Counted from the first letter of the stretch, positions 7,732 to 17,674 are shown. The stretch: 64,000 bases of DNA from Pseudomonas sp. CFII64 (GCF_000416235.1 NZ_ATLO01000046.1:62001-126000), one strand, 5' to 3'. Made by a program: numbers and translations. The notes: a model not told the origin generated them from the sequence alone.

Positions 7732-9194
7732 TGTCTTCCAGCCTGAACAAGATTTTTGCCCATGCCGACCGCGATCTGATGATTCGCGAGTTGACCCTCG
7801 ACAGCCGTAACGTGCGCGGCGGCGATCTGTTCCTCGCCGTGCCGGGTGGCAAGTTCGACGGTCGCGATCACATCGCCGACGCCTTGAAGCGCGGCGCAGC
7901 GGCTGTCGCCTACGAAGTTGAAGGCGCTACGGTTCTGCCGATCACCGATGTGCCACTGATTCCGGTCAAAGGCCTCGCGGCGCAGCTATCGGATATCGCC
8001 GGACGTTTCTATGGCGATCCGAGTCGCAGCCTGAATCTGGTTGGCGTCACCGGCACCAACGGCAAGACCAGCGTTACCCAGCTGGTCGCCCATGCGCTGG
8101 ACCTGCTCGGTCAACATTGCGGCATCGTCGGCACACTGGGCACCGGCTTTTACGGCGCTCTGCAAAGTGGCCGCCATACCACGCCGGACCCGATTGCCGT
8201 GCAGGCGACGCTGACTGATCTGAAGAAAGCCGGCGCGCGCGCGGTGGCCATGGAAGTTTCTTCCCACGGTCTGGATCAGGGTCGCGCCACAGCGCTGGCC
8301 TTTGATGTCGCCGTGCTGACCAACCTGTCCCGGGATCATCTGGATTATCACGGCACCATGCAGGCCTATGGCGAGGCCAAGGCCAAGCTGTTTGCCTGGT
8401 CCGACCTGCGTTGCCGGGTGTTGAACCTGGACGACGATTTCGGACGCAAGCTGGCGGCGGACAAACATGAGTCGCGCCTCATCACCTACAGCCTCGAAGA
8501 CTCCAGCGCTTACCTGTATTGCCGGGAAGCGCGCTTCGACGACGACGGCGTGCGCGCCACACTGGTGACGCCGCAAGGCGAACATCTGTTGCGCAGCAGC
8601 TTGTTGGGCCGCTTCAACCTGAGCAACGTGCTGGCTGCGGTCGGTGCATTGCTGGGTCTGGATTACGCCCTGGACGAAATTCTCAACGTGCTGCCCAAGC
8701 TCGAAGGGCCGATTGGCCGCATGCAGCGTTTGGGCGGCGGTGCCAAGCCGTTGGTGGTGGTCGATTACGCCCACACGCCTGACGCGCTGGAAAAAGTTCT
8801 CACTGCATTGCGCCCGCACGCCAAAGGCCGTCTGTTGTGCCTGTTCGGTTGCGGCGGTGATCGCGATCGCGGCAAGCGTCCGTTGATGGCCGAAGTGGTC
8901 GAGCGTCTGGCCGACAGCGTGCTGGTCACCGACGACAACCCGCGCAGCGAAGCGCCAAGCCAGATTTTCGCCGACATTCGCGCGGGTTTTGTCCACGTCG
9001 ATAACGTGCGCTTCGTTGAAGGTCGCGGCCCGGCCATCAGTGAAATCATCGCCAGCGCCAAAGCCGACGATGTGATCGTGCTGGCTGGCAAAGGCCACGA
9101 GGACTATCAGGAAATCCACGGCCAGCGTCTGGCATTTTCCGACCTGGAAGAAGCCGCCAAAGCGCTGGCTGTCTGGGAGGCCGCCCATGCTTAA
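7731..9194 (+). CDS. murE: UDP-MurNAc-L-Ala-D-Glu:meso-diaminopimelate ligase MurE
   Basis: MurE adds meso-diaminopimelate to UDP-MurNAc-L-Ala-D-Glu in the cytoplasm, using ATP. The 487-residue protein shows the Mur ligase P-loop GVTGTNGKTS near residue 105, the central-domain HTTPDP motif and the DNPR motif (TDDNPRSEAP near residue 400), which is the diaminopimelate-selecting signature rather than the lysine one. I start at the ATG at 7731: it overlaps the ftsI stop as TGATG and has GGAGG about ten bases upstream; the TTG just before it is unnecessary. It overlaps murF by eight bases, implying coupled translation. Confidence 0.96.
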   Translation: MSSSLNKIFAHADRDLMIRELTLDSRNVRGGDLFLAVPGGKFDGRDHIADALKRGAAAVAYEVEGATVLPITDVPLIPVKGLAAQLSDIAGRFYGDPSRSLNLVGVTGTNGKTSVTQLVAHALDLLGQHCGIVGTLGTGFYGALQSGRHTTPDPIAVQATLTDLKKAGARAVAMEVSSHGLDQGRATALAFDVAVLTNLSRDHLDYHGTMQAYGEAKAKLFAWSDLRCRVLNLDDDFGRKLAADKHESRLITYSLEDSSAYLYCREARFDDDGVRATLVTPQGEHLLRSSLLGRFNLSNVLAAVGALLGLDYALDEILNVLPKLEGPIGRMQRLGGGAKPLVVVDYAHTPDALEKVLTALRPHAKGRLLCLFGCGGDRDRGKRPLMAEVVERLADSVLVTDDNPRSEAPSQIFADIRAGFVHVDNVRFVEGRGPAISEIIASAKADDVIVLAGKGHEDYQEIHGQRLAFSDLEEAAKALAVWEAAHA

Positions 9195-10557
9195 GCCACT
9201 TTCATTTAATGAAGTGATCACAGCCCTCGACGCCCGTCAGGTTGGCGGCGATTGCACGTTCGACGGCGTCAGCATCGACAGCCGCGCGATTGTGCCGGGT
9301 CAGCTGTTTGTGGCGTTGACCGGTCCGCGCTTCGACGGGCACGACTATCTGGATCAAGTCGCCGCCAAAGGTGCCGTTGGCGCCTTGGTCGAGCGCGAAG
9401 TCGCCAGCTCGACATTGCCGCAACTCATCGTGGTGGATACCCGCAAGGCCCTGGCGCAATTGGGTGCCATGAACCGCAACGCGTTTGTCGACAAGCCAGT
9501 GGCGGCGATCACCGGTTCCAGCGGCAAGACCACCGTCAAAGAGATGCTCGCCAGCATCCTGCGCACCCGTGGGCCGGTACTGGCGACGCGGGGCAATCTG
9601 AATAACGAACTGGGCGTGCCGCTGACCTTGCTCGAACTGGCCCCGCAATACGCGGCGGCCGTGATCGAACTGGGCGCATCGCGTCTGGGCGAAATTGCGT
9701 TCACTGTCAGCCTGACCAAGCCACATGTCGCGCTGATCACCAACGCAGGCACCGCCCATGTCGGCGAGTTTGGCGGGCCGGACAAGATCGTCGAGGCCAA
9801 GGGCGAGATTCTCGAAGGGCTCGATAATTTCGGTATTGCCGTACTCAATAAAGAAGACAAGGCGTTCCCGATCTGGAGCGCCCGCGCCGGCAATCGTCAG
9901 GTGCTCAGCTTCGCGGTCGCTGATGCATCGGCCGACTTCCATGCACAAGATCTCAAACTGGACGCTCGTGGCTGCCCGGGTTTCACCCTGCAAAGCCCCT
10001 TGGGTTCGGCGCGGGTGCAGCTCAATCTGCTCGGCGTGCACAACGTCGGCAACGCTTTGGCTGCTGCCGCTGCGGCGCATGCACTGGGCGTCACGCTGGA
10101 CGGGATCGTCGTTGGCCTCAATACCGTGCAGCCCGTCAAAGGCCGCACTGTTGCGCAAATTGCTCCAAATGGCGTGCGGGTCATTGATGACACCTACAAC
10201 GCCAATCCGACGTCGGTGAACGCCGCCGTAGACATCCTCACCGGTTTTGCCGGCCGTACCGTGCTGGTACTCGGCGACATCGGTGAGCTGGGCGACTGGG
10301 CCGAACAAGGTCATCGCGATGTCGGCGCTTACGCTGCAGGCAAAGTGTCAGCACTTTATGCCGTTGGTCCGTTGATGGTTCACGCCGTCAACGCGTTCGG
10401 CGAGCATGCGCGCCATTTTGCCAATCAGACCGACCTGATCGCTGCGCTGGGCGCCGAGCAGGACACTCAAACCACTATCTTGATCAAAGGCTCGCGTAGC
10501 GCGGCGATGGAAAACGTCGTCGCCGCGCTGTGCGGTTCTAGCCTGGAGAAACATTAA
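9187..10557 (+). CDS. murF: UDP-MurNAc-tripeptide:D-Ala-D-Ala ligase MurF
   Basis: MurF ligates the D-Ala-D-Ala dipeptide, made by DdlB from this same cluster, onto UDP-MurNAc-tripeptide. The product is the pentapeptide precursor used by MraY. The protein has 456 residues in the usual three Mur ligase domains: an N-terminal substrate domain with DSRAIVPGQLFVAL, a central ATPase domain with P-loop AITGSSGKTTVKEM near residue 110, and a C-terminal domain with VIDDTYNANPTS. Length is normal. The start overlaps murE by eight bases. Its stop codon shares a base with the mraY start (TAATG), so these genes are almost certainly one transcript. Confidence 0.96.
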   Translation: MLKPLSFNEVITALDARQVGGDCTFDGVSIDSRAIVPGQLFVALTGPRFDGHDYLDQVAAKGAVGALVEREVASSTLPQLIVVDTRKALAQLGAMNRNAFVDKPVAAITGSSGKTTVKEMLASILRTRGPVLATRGNLNNELGVPLTLLELAPQYAAAVIELGASRLGEIAFTVSLTKPHVALITNAGTAHVGEFGGPDKIVEAKGEILEGLDNFGIAVLNKEDKAFPIWSARAGNRQVLSFAVADASADFHAQDLKLDARGCPGFTLQSPLGSARVQLNLLGVHNVGNALAAAAAAHALGVTLDGIVVGLNTVQPVKGRTVAQIAPNGVRVIDDTYNANPTSVNAAVDILTGFAGRTVLVLGDIGELGDWAEQGHRDVGAYAAGKVSALYAVGPLMVHAVNAFGEHARHFANQTDLIAALGAEQDTQTTILIKGSRSAAMENVVAALCGSSLEKH

Positions 10558-11639
10558 TGCTGCTGCTGCTGGCCGAGTATCTGCAACAGTTCCACAAAGG
10601 CTTCGCGGTCTTTCAATACCTGACCCTGCGCGGGATTCTCGGCGTGCTCACTGCATTGTCGCTTTCCCTGTGCCTTGGCCCATGGATGATCCGCACCTTG
10701 CAGCTTCGGCAAATCGGCCAGTCCGTGCGCAATGACGGCCCGCAATCGCACCTGTCCAAATCCGGCACGCCGACCATGGGGGGCGCGCTGATTCTGTCGT
10801 CCATCGCCATCAGTACGCTGCTCTGGGCGGACCTGGCCAATCGGTATGTCTGGGTGGTGCTGATCGTGACGCTGTTGTTCGGCGGCATTGGCTGGATCGA
10901 CGATTACCGCAAAGTCATCGAGAAGAACTCCAAAGGCTTGCCGAGCCGCTGGAAGTATTTCTGGCAGTCGGTGTTCGGGTTGTGTGCGGCGATCTTTCTT
11001 TATATTACCGCGCCGTCGGCAGTGGAAACCACGCTGATCATCCCGATGTTCAAGGACGCGAGTATCGCGCTGGGCATCGGCTTCGTGGTCCTGACTTACT
11101 TTGTCATCGTCGGCTCCAGCAACGCGGTCAACCTGACCGATGGCCTGGACGGCCTGGCGATTCTGCCGACCGTGCTGGTTGGCGGCGCGCTGGGCATCTT
11201 CTGCTACCTGTCCGGTAACGTGAAATTCGCTGAATACCTGCTGATCCCGTACGTGCCGGGCGCCGGTGAGCTGATTGTGTTCTGTGGCGCGCTGATTGGC
11301 GCCGGGCTCGGATTTCTCTGGTTCAACACCTATCCGGCCCAAGTGTTCATGGGCGACGTCGGCGCGCTGGCGCTCGGCGCGGCGTTGGGCACCATTGCGG
11401 TCATCGTCCGGCAGGAAATCGTCCTGTTCATCATGGGCGGTGTGTTCGTGATGGAAACCCTTTCAGTCGTCATTCAGGTTGCGTCCTTTAAGTTGACCGG
11501 TCGTCGCGTGTTCCGCATGGCGCCGATCCATCACCACTTTGAACTCAAGGGCTGGCCCGAGCCGCGCGTGATCGTCCGTTTCTGGATCATCACCGTGATT
11601 CTCGTGTTGGTCGGCCTTGCCACGCTGAAACTGAGGTAG
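10557..11639 (+). CDS. mraY: Phospho-MurNAc-pentapeptide transferase MraY
   Basis: MraY is the integral membrane enzyme that transfers phospho-MurNAc-pentapeptide to undecaprenyl phosphate, making lipid I. The 360-residue protein is strongly hydrophobic, with about ten transmembrane helices. Family signatures include the cytoplasmic KSGTPTMGG loop near residue 70, WIDDYRK near 115, NAVNLTDGLDGLA near 190 with catalytic acidic residues, FNTYPAQVFMGDVGALALG near 260, and the histidine-rich APIHHHFELKGW near 320. Length matches E. coli MraY. It directly follows murF and is six bases from murD. Confidence 0.97.
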   Translation: MLLLLAEYLQQFHKGFAVFQYLTLRGILGVLTALSLSLCLGPWMIRTLQLRQIGQSVRNDGPQSHLSKSGTPTMGGALILSSIAISTLLWADLANRYVWVVLIVTLLFGGIGWIDDYRKVIEKNSKGLPSRWKYFWQSVFGLCAAIFLYITAPSAVETTLIIPMFKDASIALGIGFVVLTYFVIVGSSNAVNLTDGLDGLAILPTVLVGGALGIFCYLSGNVKFAEYLLIPYVPGAGELIVFCGALIGAGLGFLWFNTYPAQVFMGDVGALALGAALGTIAVIVRQEIVLFIMGGVFVMETLSVVIQVASFKLTGRRVFRMAPIHHHFELKGWPEPRVIVRFWIITVILVLVGLATLKLR

Positions 11640-11644
11640 AACGA

Positions 11645-12991
11645 GTGTCTCTAATCGCTTCCGACCACTTCCGCATCATTGTCGGCCTCGGCAAGAGCGG
11701 CATGTCCCTGGTTCGCTTCCTCGCGAACCGGGGCGTGTCGTTTGCCGTGGCTGACACGCGGGAGAATCCGCCGGAACTGGCGACCTTGCGTCGGGACTAT
11801 CCTCAGGTCGAAGTGCGCTGCGGCGAGCTGGACGTTGAATTTCTCTGCCGCGCCGACGAGCTCTACGTGAGCCCCGGTCTGGCCCTGGCGACGCCTGCGT
11901 TGCAGCAAGCCGCTGCACGCGGCGTGAAACTGTCTGGCGATATCGAGCTGTTCGCGCGTCACGCCAAAGCACCGATCATCGCGATTACCGGTTCCAACGC
12001 GAAAAGCACCGTCACCACCCTGGTGGGCGAGATGGCTGTGGCGGCAGGCAAGCGCGTCGCCGTCGGCGGCAATCTCGGCACCCCAGCGCTGGATCTGCTC
12101 AGCGACGACGTCGAGTTGTACGTGATGGAGCTGTCGAGCTTCCAGCTGGAAACCACTGATCAGCTCGGCGCCGAAGTGGCGACCGTGTTGAACATCAGCG
12201 AAGACCACATGGACCGTTACAGCGGCCTGCCGGCTTATCACCTCGCCAAGCACCGGGTGTTCCGTGGCGCGCGGCAAGTGGTGGTCAATCGTCAGGACGT
12301 GTTGACCCGTCCGTTGATTGGCGAAGGCTTGCCATGCTGGACCTTCGGTCTGAACACACCTGATTTCCATGGCTTCGGTCTGCGCGAAGAGAATGGCGAG
12401 AAATACCTCGCGTTCCAGTTCGAGCTGTTGATGCCGGTACGCGAACTGAAAATTCGCGGCGCTCACAACCAGTCCAATGCCTTGGCGGCATTGGCGTTGG
12501 GGCATGCAGTCGGCTTGCCGATGGACGCGATGCTGAGCAGCCTGCGCACCTTCGGCGGCCTGGAACATCGCTGCCAGTGGGTTCGCGAACGTGAAGGCGT
12601 CAACTATTACAACGATTCCAAGGCCACCAACGTCGGCGCTGCCCTTGCGGCGATTGAAGGCCTCGGCGCGGATATCAGCGGCAAGCTGGTGCTGATTGCC
12701 GGTGGCGATGGCAAAGGTGCTGATTTCAGCGGCCTCGCTGCACCGATAGCTGCAAATTGCCGCGCTGTTGTTTTGCTGGGCCGCGATGCCGAACTGATCG
12801 CCCGAGTGCTGGGCGATAGCGTGCCGCTGATTCGTGCCCAATCGCTGGATGAAACCGTGCAGCGCTGCGCAGAAACCGCACAGCCCGGCGATGCCGTGTT
12901 GCTGTCGCCGGCCTGCGCCAGCTTTGACATGTTCAAGAATTACGAAGAGCGCGGTCAGCTGTTCGCGCAAGCCGTGAGGGACTTGTCATGA
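11645..12991 (+). CDS. murD: UDP-MurNAc-L-alanine:D-glutamate ligase MurD
   Basis: MurD adds D-glutamate to UDP-MurNAc-L-alanine in the cytoplasm. The protein has 448 residues. The N-terminal Rossmann-like domain carries IIVGLGKSGMS. The ATP-binding loop reads ITGSNAKSTVTTL near residue 113, with Ala where many Mur ligases have Gly; I believe this variant is usual in pseudomonads. Further conserved segments are NISEDHMDRY and NDSKATNVGAALAA. The start is GTG at 11645, six bases after mraY. The stop overlaps the ftsW ATG (ATGA). Confidence 0.96.
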   Translation: MSLIASDHFRIIVGLGKSGMSLVRFLANRGVSFAVADTRENPPELATLRRDYPQVEVRCGELDVEFLCRADELYVSPGLALATPALQQAAARGVKLSGDIELFARHAKAPIIAITGSNAKSTVTTLVGEMAVAAGKRVAVGGNLGTPALDLLSDDVELYVMELSSFQLETTDQLGAEVATVLNISEDHMDRYSGLPAYHLAKHRVFRGARQVVVNRQDVLTRPLIGEGLPCWTFGLNTPDFHGFGLREENGEKYLAFQFELLMPVRELKIRGAHNQSNALAALALGHAVGLPMDAMLSSLRTFGGLEHRCQWVREREGVNYYNDSKATNVGAALAAIEGLGADISGKLVLIAGGDGKGADFSGLAAPIAANCRAVVLLGRDAELIARVLGDSVPLIRAQSLDETVQRCAETAQPGDAVLLSPACASFDMFKNYEERGQLFAQAVRDLS

Positions 12992-14202
12992 TCTTTGGCG
13001 TAATCAAGCCGTATCCGTCGCCACTGATCAGTGGCCGTGGCATCGATGTCGACTTCCCGATGCTGGCCGGTTGCCTGGCACTGCTGGGCCTCGGTCTGGT
13101 GATGATCACCTCGGCTTCGTCCGAAGTGGCCGCAGTGCAGTCCGGCAACACCCTGTACATGATGACCCGCCACTTGATCTACATGATCATCGGCATCGGT
13201 GCCTGCGGCGTGACCATGATGATTCCGGTCGCCACCTGGCAACGTCTGGGCTGGCTGATGCTGCTTGGCGCGTTTGGCTTGCTGGTGATGGTGCTGATAC
13301 CTGGGGTCGGGCGCGAGGTGAACGGTTCGATGCGCTGGATTGGCTTCGGCGCGTTCAACGTGCAGCCATCGGAAATTGCCAAGCTGTTCGTGGTGATCTT
13401 CCTCGCGGGCTATCTGATTCGTCGGCAGACCGAAGTGCGTGAAAGCTGGATGGGCTTCTTTAAGCCGTTCATCGTTTTGCTGCCGATGGCCGGCCTGTTG
13501 CTTATGGAACCGGACTTCGGTGCCACCGTGGTGATGATGGGGGCTGCGGCCGCCATGTTGTTCCTCGGCGGCGTCGGCCTGTTCCGCTTCAGTCTGATGG
13601 TGGCGCTGGCGGTGGGTGCGGTGTTCGTGCTCGTCCAGGCGCAGCCGTATCGTATGGCGCGTCTGATTACCTTCACCGACCCGTGGTCCGATCAGTTCGG
13701 CTCCGGCTACCAGTTGACCCAGGCGCTGATTGCCTTTGGTCGCGGCGAATGGCTGGGCGTAGGTCTGGGCAACAGCGTGCAGAAGCAGTTCTATCTGCCG
13801 GAAGCGCACACTGACTTCGTATTTTCCGTGCTGGCCGAAGAGCTGGGCGTGGTTGGCTCGCTGCTGACCGTCGGCCTGTTTCTGTTTGTCAGCATCCGGG
13901 CGATGTACATCGGCATGTGGGCCGAGCGCGCCAAGCAGTTCTTCGGTGCCTACGTGGCTTACGGCCTGGCGTTCCTGTGGATCGGCCAGATCCTGATCAA
14001 TATCGGCGTGAACGTCGGCCTGCTGCCAACCAAAGGTCTGACCTTGCCGTTCCTCAGTTATGGCGGCAGCTCGCTGGTGATCTGCTGTGCGAGTCTGGGC
14101 TTGCTGCTGCGCATCGAGTGGGAGTCGCGCAACAACATGGGCAGCGAAGAAGCCGAGTTCAACGAGAGCGACTTCGCCGAGGAGCCGCCCCATGGACGCT
14201 AA
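12988..14202 (+). CDS. ftsW: Peptidoglycan glycosyltransferase FtsW
   Basis: FtsW is the SEDS-family polymerase that builds septal glycan strands with FtsI. The 404-residue protein has about ten hydrophobic helices. SEDS signatures are visible: FNVQPSEIAKLFVV near residue 128, GLGNSVQKQFYLPEAHTDFV near residue 260 with the large periplasmic loop, and the C-terminal LPFLSYGGSSL near residue 355. The N-terminus MIFGVIKPYPSPLISGRG is short and cytoplasmic. It overlaps murD by four bases and murG by eleven bases in another frame. The acidic tail (EEAEFNESDFAEEPP) is cytoplasmic. Confidence 0.96.
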   Translation: MIFGVIKPYPSPLISGRGIDVDFPMLAGCLALLGLGLVMITSASSEVAAVQSGNTLYMMTRHLIYMIIGIGACGVTMMIPVATWQRLGWLMLLGAFGLLVMVLIPGVGREVNGSMRWIGFGAFNVQPSEIAKLFVVIFLAGYLIRRQTEVRESWMGFFKPFIVLLPMAGLLLMEPDFGATVVMMGAAAAMLFLGGVGLFRFSLMVALAVGAVFVLVQAQPYRMARLITFTDPWSDQFGSGYQLTQALIAFGRGEWLGVGLGNSVQKQFYLPEAHTDFVFSVLAEELGVVGSLLTVGLFLFVSIRAMYIGMWAERAKQFFGAYVAYGLAFLWIGQILINIGVNVGLLPTKGLTLPFLSYGGSSLVICCASLGLLLRIEWESRNNMGSEEAEFNESDFAEEPPHGR

Positions 14203-15262
14203 CGTGCTGATCATGGCCGGCGGAACCGGCGGACATGTGTTCCCGGCGTTGGCTTGCGCCCGTGAGTTCCAGGCGCGCGGCTATAAAGTGCATTGGCTCG
14301 GTACGCCGCGTGGCATCGAGAACGAACTCGTGCCGCAGGCCGGTTTCGCCCTGCACCTGATCAACGTGACCGGCCTGCGCGGCAAAGGCCGTTTGTCCTT
14401 GCTCAAGGCGCCATTGATGCTGATCAAGGCCTTGTTGCAGGCGCGCAAGATCGTGCGTGAGCTCAAACCTGTGTGCGTGGTGGGTTTCGGCGGTTATGTC
14501 ACCGGTCCCGGCGGTCTCGCAGCAGCGCTGGCCAAAGTGCCGTTGATCGTTCACGAGCAGAACGCCGTGGCCGGCACCGCCAATCGCAGTCTGGCGTCGT
14601 TTGCCAGCCGCTTGTGCGAAGCGTTTCCGAATACCTTTCCCGCGTCCAGCAAACGTCGCACCACCGGCAATCCGGTGCGCGTCGAGCTGTTCCTGGAAAC
14701 CCCGCGTCAGGCCTTGGCTGGGCGCCGTGCGCGTTTGCTGGTGCTGGGCGGCAGCCTGGGCGCCGAGCCGCTGAACAAATTGTTACCCGAGGCGCTGGCG
14801 CAAGTGCCTGCGGATGTGCGGCCCGAGGTGTTTCACCAGGCTGGCAAGAATCACGATGAAATCACCGCAGAGCGCTATCGCACTGCCGGTGTCGAGGCGC
14901 AAGTAGCGCCGTTCATTCAGGACATGGCTCAAGCGTATAGCTGGGCCGACCTGGTGGTCTGTCGCGCAGGCGCGCTGACCATCAGTGAACTGGCGGCGGC
15001 CGGACTGCCGTCGCTACTGGTGCCGTTGCCCCATGCGATCGACGACCACCAGTCCCGTAACGCCGACTATTTGGCCCTCGAAGGCGCTGCCTTCGTGATG
15101 CCACAAGCGACAACTGGTGTAGCCGAGATGGCGGCGCGCCTGAAAGAGGTTCTGATGCAACCCGAACAACTGAACAACATGGCGCGTACCGCTCGCCGAC
15201 TGGCCAAGCCTGACGCAACCAACACCGTGGTCGATATCTGTCTGGAGGTGGCTCATGGTTGA
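14192..15262 (+). CDS. murG: Lipid II synthase MurG (UDP-GlcNAc transferase)
   Basis: MurG is the peripheral membrane glycosyltransferase that converts lipid I to lipid II by adding GlcNAc. I start at the ATG at 14192 (MDANVLIMAGGTGGHVFPAL), 356 residues, because the glycine-rich MAGGTGGHVFPA loop belongs within the first 20 residues. The frame is open further upstream but there only overlaps ftsW. Other GT-B family features are GFGGYVTGPGG near residue 95, VHEQNAVAGTANR, LGGSLGAEPLN near 188 and the nucleotide-sugar binding CRAGALTISELAAAGLPS near 262. It overlaps ftsW by eleven bases and murC by eight. Confidence 0.97.
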   Translation: MDANVLIMAGGTGGHVFPALACAREFQARGYKVHWLGTPRGIENELVPQAGFALHLINVTGLRGKGRLSLLKAPLMLIKALLQARKIVRELKPVCVVGFGGYVTGPGGLAAALAKVPLIVHEQNAVAGTANRSLASFASRLCEAFPNTFPASSKRRTTGNPVRVELFLETPRQALAGRRARLLVLGGSLGAEPLNKLLPEALAQVPADVRPEVFHQAGKNHDEITAERYRTAGVEAQVAPFIQDMAQAYSWADLVVCRAGALTISELAAAGLPSLLVPLPHAIDDHQSRNADYLALEGAAFVMPQATTGVAEMAARLKEVLMQPEQLNNMARTARRLAKPDATNTVVDICLEVAHG

Positions 15263-16715
15263 AAATAAACGCGCGATGCCACAGCCGGAAATGCGCCGCA
15301 TCCGTCGCATCCACTTCGTCGGGATTGGCGGCGTGGGCATGTGCGGGATCGCCGAGGTGTTGCTGAACCTGGGTTATGACGTCTCCGGCTCCGACCTCAA
15401 GTCGTCCCCGGTTACCGAACGCCTTGAATCGTTCGGCGCGCATATCTTTATTGGCCACCGTGCCGAAAACACCGTGGGCGCTGACGTGCTTGTGGTATCG
15501 AGTGCCGTCAACACCTCCAACCCGGAAGTGGCGACAGCCCTTGAGCGTCGCATTCCTGTGGTGCCGCGCGCCGAGATGCTCGCCGAGCTGATGCGTTATC
15601 GCCACGGCATCGCGGTCGCCGGTACTCACGGCAAGACCACCACCACCAGCCTGATCGCCTCGGTGTTCGCGGCCGGTGGCCTGGACCCGACGTTCGTTAT
15701 CGGCGGCCGGTTGAACGCTGCCGGCACCAACGCCCAGTTGGGCACCAGCCGTTACCTGATCGCTGAAGCCGACGAAAGCGATGCGAGCTTCCTGCACCTG
15801 CAGCCGCTGGTTGCCGTGGTCACCAACATCGACGCCGATCACATGGCGACCTACGAAGGCGACTTCAACAAACTGAAGAAGACCTTCGTCGAGTTCCTGC
15901 ATAACCTGCCGTTCTACGGTCTGGCGGTGGTGTGCATCGATGATCCGGTGGTGCGGGAAATCCTGCCGCTGGTCAAGCGTCCGACCCTGACTTACGGCTT
16001 CAGCGAAACCGCCGACGTGCGCGCCATCAATGTGCGTCAGGACGGCATGCTGACGTTCTTCACCGTGCTGCGTCGCGATCATGAGCCGCTGGATGTTTCG
16101 GTCAACATGCCGGGCAACCACAACGTGCTCAACTCGCTCGCAACCATTGCCATCGCCACCGACGAAGGCGTCAGCGATGAAGCCATCGTCCAGGGCCTGT
16201 CGGGCTTCCAGGGCGTGGGTCGGCGCTTCCAGGTATACGGCGAACTGCCGGTCGAGGGCGGCAACGTCATGCTGGTCGATGACTACGGCCACCACCCGCG
16301 TGAAGTCGCCGCAGTGATCAACGCCGTGCGCGGCGGCTGGCCAGATCGTCGACTGGTCATGGTTTACCAGCCGCATCGCTTCAGCCGCACCCGCGACCTG
16401 TACGACGATTTTGTCCAGGTGCTGACCGAGGCCAACGTCCTGTTGCTGATGGAAGTCTATCCGGCTGGCGAAGAACCCATTCCGGGTGCGGACAGCCGCA
16501 ACCTGTGTCACAGCATCCGTCAACGCGGCCAGCTGGATCCGATCTACATCGAGCGTGGCGTTGAACTGGCGCCGCTGGTCAAGCCGCTGCTGCGTCCGGG
16601 CGACATCCTGCTTTGCCAGGGCGCCGGTGACATTGGCGGCCTTGCTCCGCAACTGCTGCGCAGCCCACTGTTCGTCGGTGCGGTCGTTGCGTCCACTGAA
16701 GGGAAGCTGAAATGA
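15255..16715 (+). CDS. murC: UDP-N-acetylmuramate:L-alanine ligase MurC
   Basis: MurC catalyses the first amino-acid addition in peptidoglycan precursor synthesis, joining L-alanine to UDP-MurNAc. The 486-residue protein begins with a short basic extension, then HFVGIGGVGMCGIAEVLLN (nucleotide-binding domain, near residue 20). The P-loop VAGTHGKTTTTSL is near residue 120, with EADESDASFLHL and the C-terminal DDYGHHPREV and YQPHRFSRTRDL segments. All are standard Mur ligase landmarks. It overlaps murG by eight bases and ddlB by four (ATGA at 16712-16715). Confidence 0.97.
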   Translation: MVENKRAMPQPEMRRIRRIHFVGIGGVGMCGIAEVLLNLGYDVSGSDLKSSPVTERLESFGAHIFIGHRAENTVGADVLVVSSAVNTSNPEVATALERRIPVVPRAEMLAELMRYRHGIAVAGTHGKTTTTSLIASVFAAGGLDPTFVIGGRLNAAGTNAQLGTSRYLIAEADESDASFLHLQPLVAVVTNIDADHMATYEGDFNKLKKTFVEFLHNLPFYGLAVVCIDDPVVREILPLVKRPTLTYGFSETADVRAINVRQDGMLTFFTVLRRDHEPLDVSVNMPGNHNVLNSLATIAIATDEGVSDEAIVQGLSGFQGVGRRFQVYGELPVEGGNVMLVDDYGHHPREVAAVINAVRGGWPDRRLVMVYQPHRFSRTRDLYDDFVQVLTEANVLLLMEVYPAGEEPIPGADSRNLCHSIRQRGQLDPIYIERGVELAPLVKPLLRPGDILLCQGAGDIGGLAPQLLRSPLFVGAVVASTEGKLK

Positions 16716-17671
16716 CGGCCCTGACGCAATCGACACTGTTCAGCACGCTGGAGCCGAAAACCTTCGGCCGTGTCGCCGTGCTGTTCGGTGGCAAGAGCGC
16801 TGAGCGTGAAGTTTCGCTGAAGTCCGGTCAGGCGGTGCTGCATGCCCTGCAAAGCGCAGGCGTCGATGCGTTCGGCATCGATGTCGGCGACGATTTCCTG
16901 CAGCGTCTGGTCAGCGAGAAAATTGATCGCGCCTTCATTGTCCTGCACGGCCGTGGCGGCGAAGACGGCACCATGCAAGGTCTGCTGGAGTGTCTGGAAA
17001 TCCCTTACACCGGCAGCGGTGTACTGGCTTCGGCACTGGCGATGGACAAGCTGCGCACCAAGCAGGTCTGGCAGAGCCTGGGCCTGCCGACGCCGCTGCA
17101 TGCAGTACTGGGCAGCGAAGCGGATTGTATTTCAGCGGTCACGGAACTGGGCCTGCCTTTGATCGTCAAACCGGCTCATGAAGGTTCCAGTATCGGTATG
17201 GCCAAGGTGACCAGCGTCGACGAATTGATCGCCGCATGGAAATCCGCCAGCACCTACGATTCGCAAGTTTTGGTCGAGCAATGGATTCAAGGTCCGGAGT
17301 TCACCATCGCTACGCTGCGTGGCCAGGTTTTACCGCCGATTGGGCTGGGCACGCCGCACACTTTCTATGATTACGATGCCAAGTACATCGCGGACGATAC
17401 GCAGTATCGGATCCCGTGCGGTCTCGAAGAAAGCAAGGAACAGGAACTCAAGCAACTGACAGCGCGTGCTTGCGAAGCCGTGGGCATTGCCGGCTGGGCG
17501 CGTACCGATGTGATGCAGGATGTGAACGGCAAGTTCTGGCTGCTGGAAGTCAATACCGTGCCGGGCATGACCGATCACAGTCTGGTGCCGATGGCTGCAC
17601 GCGCGGCAGGTCTGGATTTCCAGCAACTGGTGTTGGCGATTCTCGCTGACAGTGTCCAGGCGCGAGGTTAA
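16712..17671 (+). CDS. ddlB: D-alanine:D-alanine ligase DdlB
   Basis: DdlB makes the D-Ala-D-Ala dipeptide used by MurF. The 319-residue protein is an ATP-grasp enzyme: N-terminal VAVLFGGKSAEREVSLKSG near residue 22, LHGRGGEDGTMQGLLE near 75, the ATP-grasp loop KPAHEGSSIGM near 155, and the metal-binding FWLLEVNTVPGMTDHSLVP near 270. It is in the usual place between murC and ftsQ, so it is the ddlB rather than the ddlA paralogue; the Mur and Fts neighbours support that assignment. Four bases separate its stop from ftsQ. Confidence 0.96.
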   Translation: MTALTQSTLFSTLEPKTFGRVAVLFGGKSAEREVSLKSGQAVLHALQSAGVDAFGIDVGDDFLQRLVSEKIDRAFIVLHGRGGEDGTMQGLLECLEIPYTGSGVLASALAMDKLRTKQVWQSLGLPTPLHAVLGSEADCISAVTELGLPLIVKPAHEGSSIGMAKVTSVDELIAAWKSASTYDSQVLVEQWIQGPEFTIATLRGQVLPPIGLGTPHTFYDYDAKYIADDTQYRIPCGLEESKEQELKQLTARACEAVGIAGWARTDVMQDVNGKFWLLEVNTVPGMTDHSLVPMAARAAGLDFQQLVLAILADSVQARG

Positions 17672-17674
17672 GCC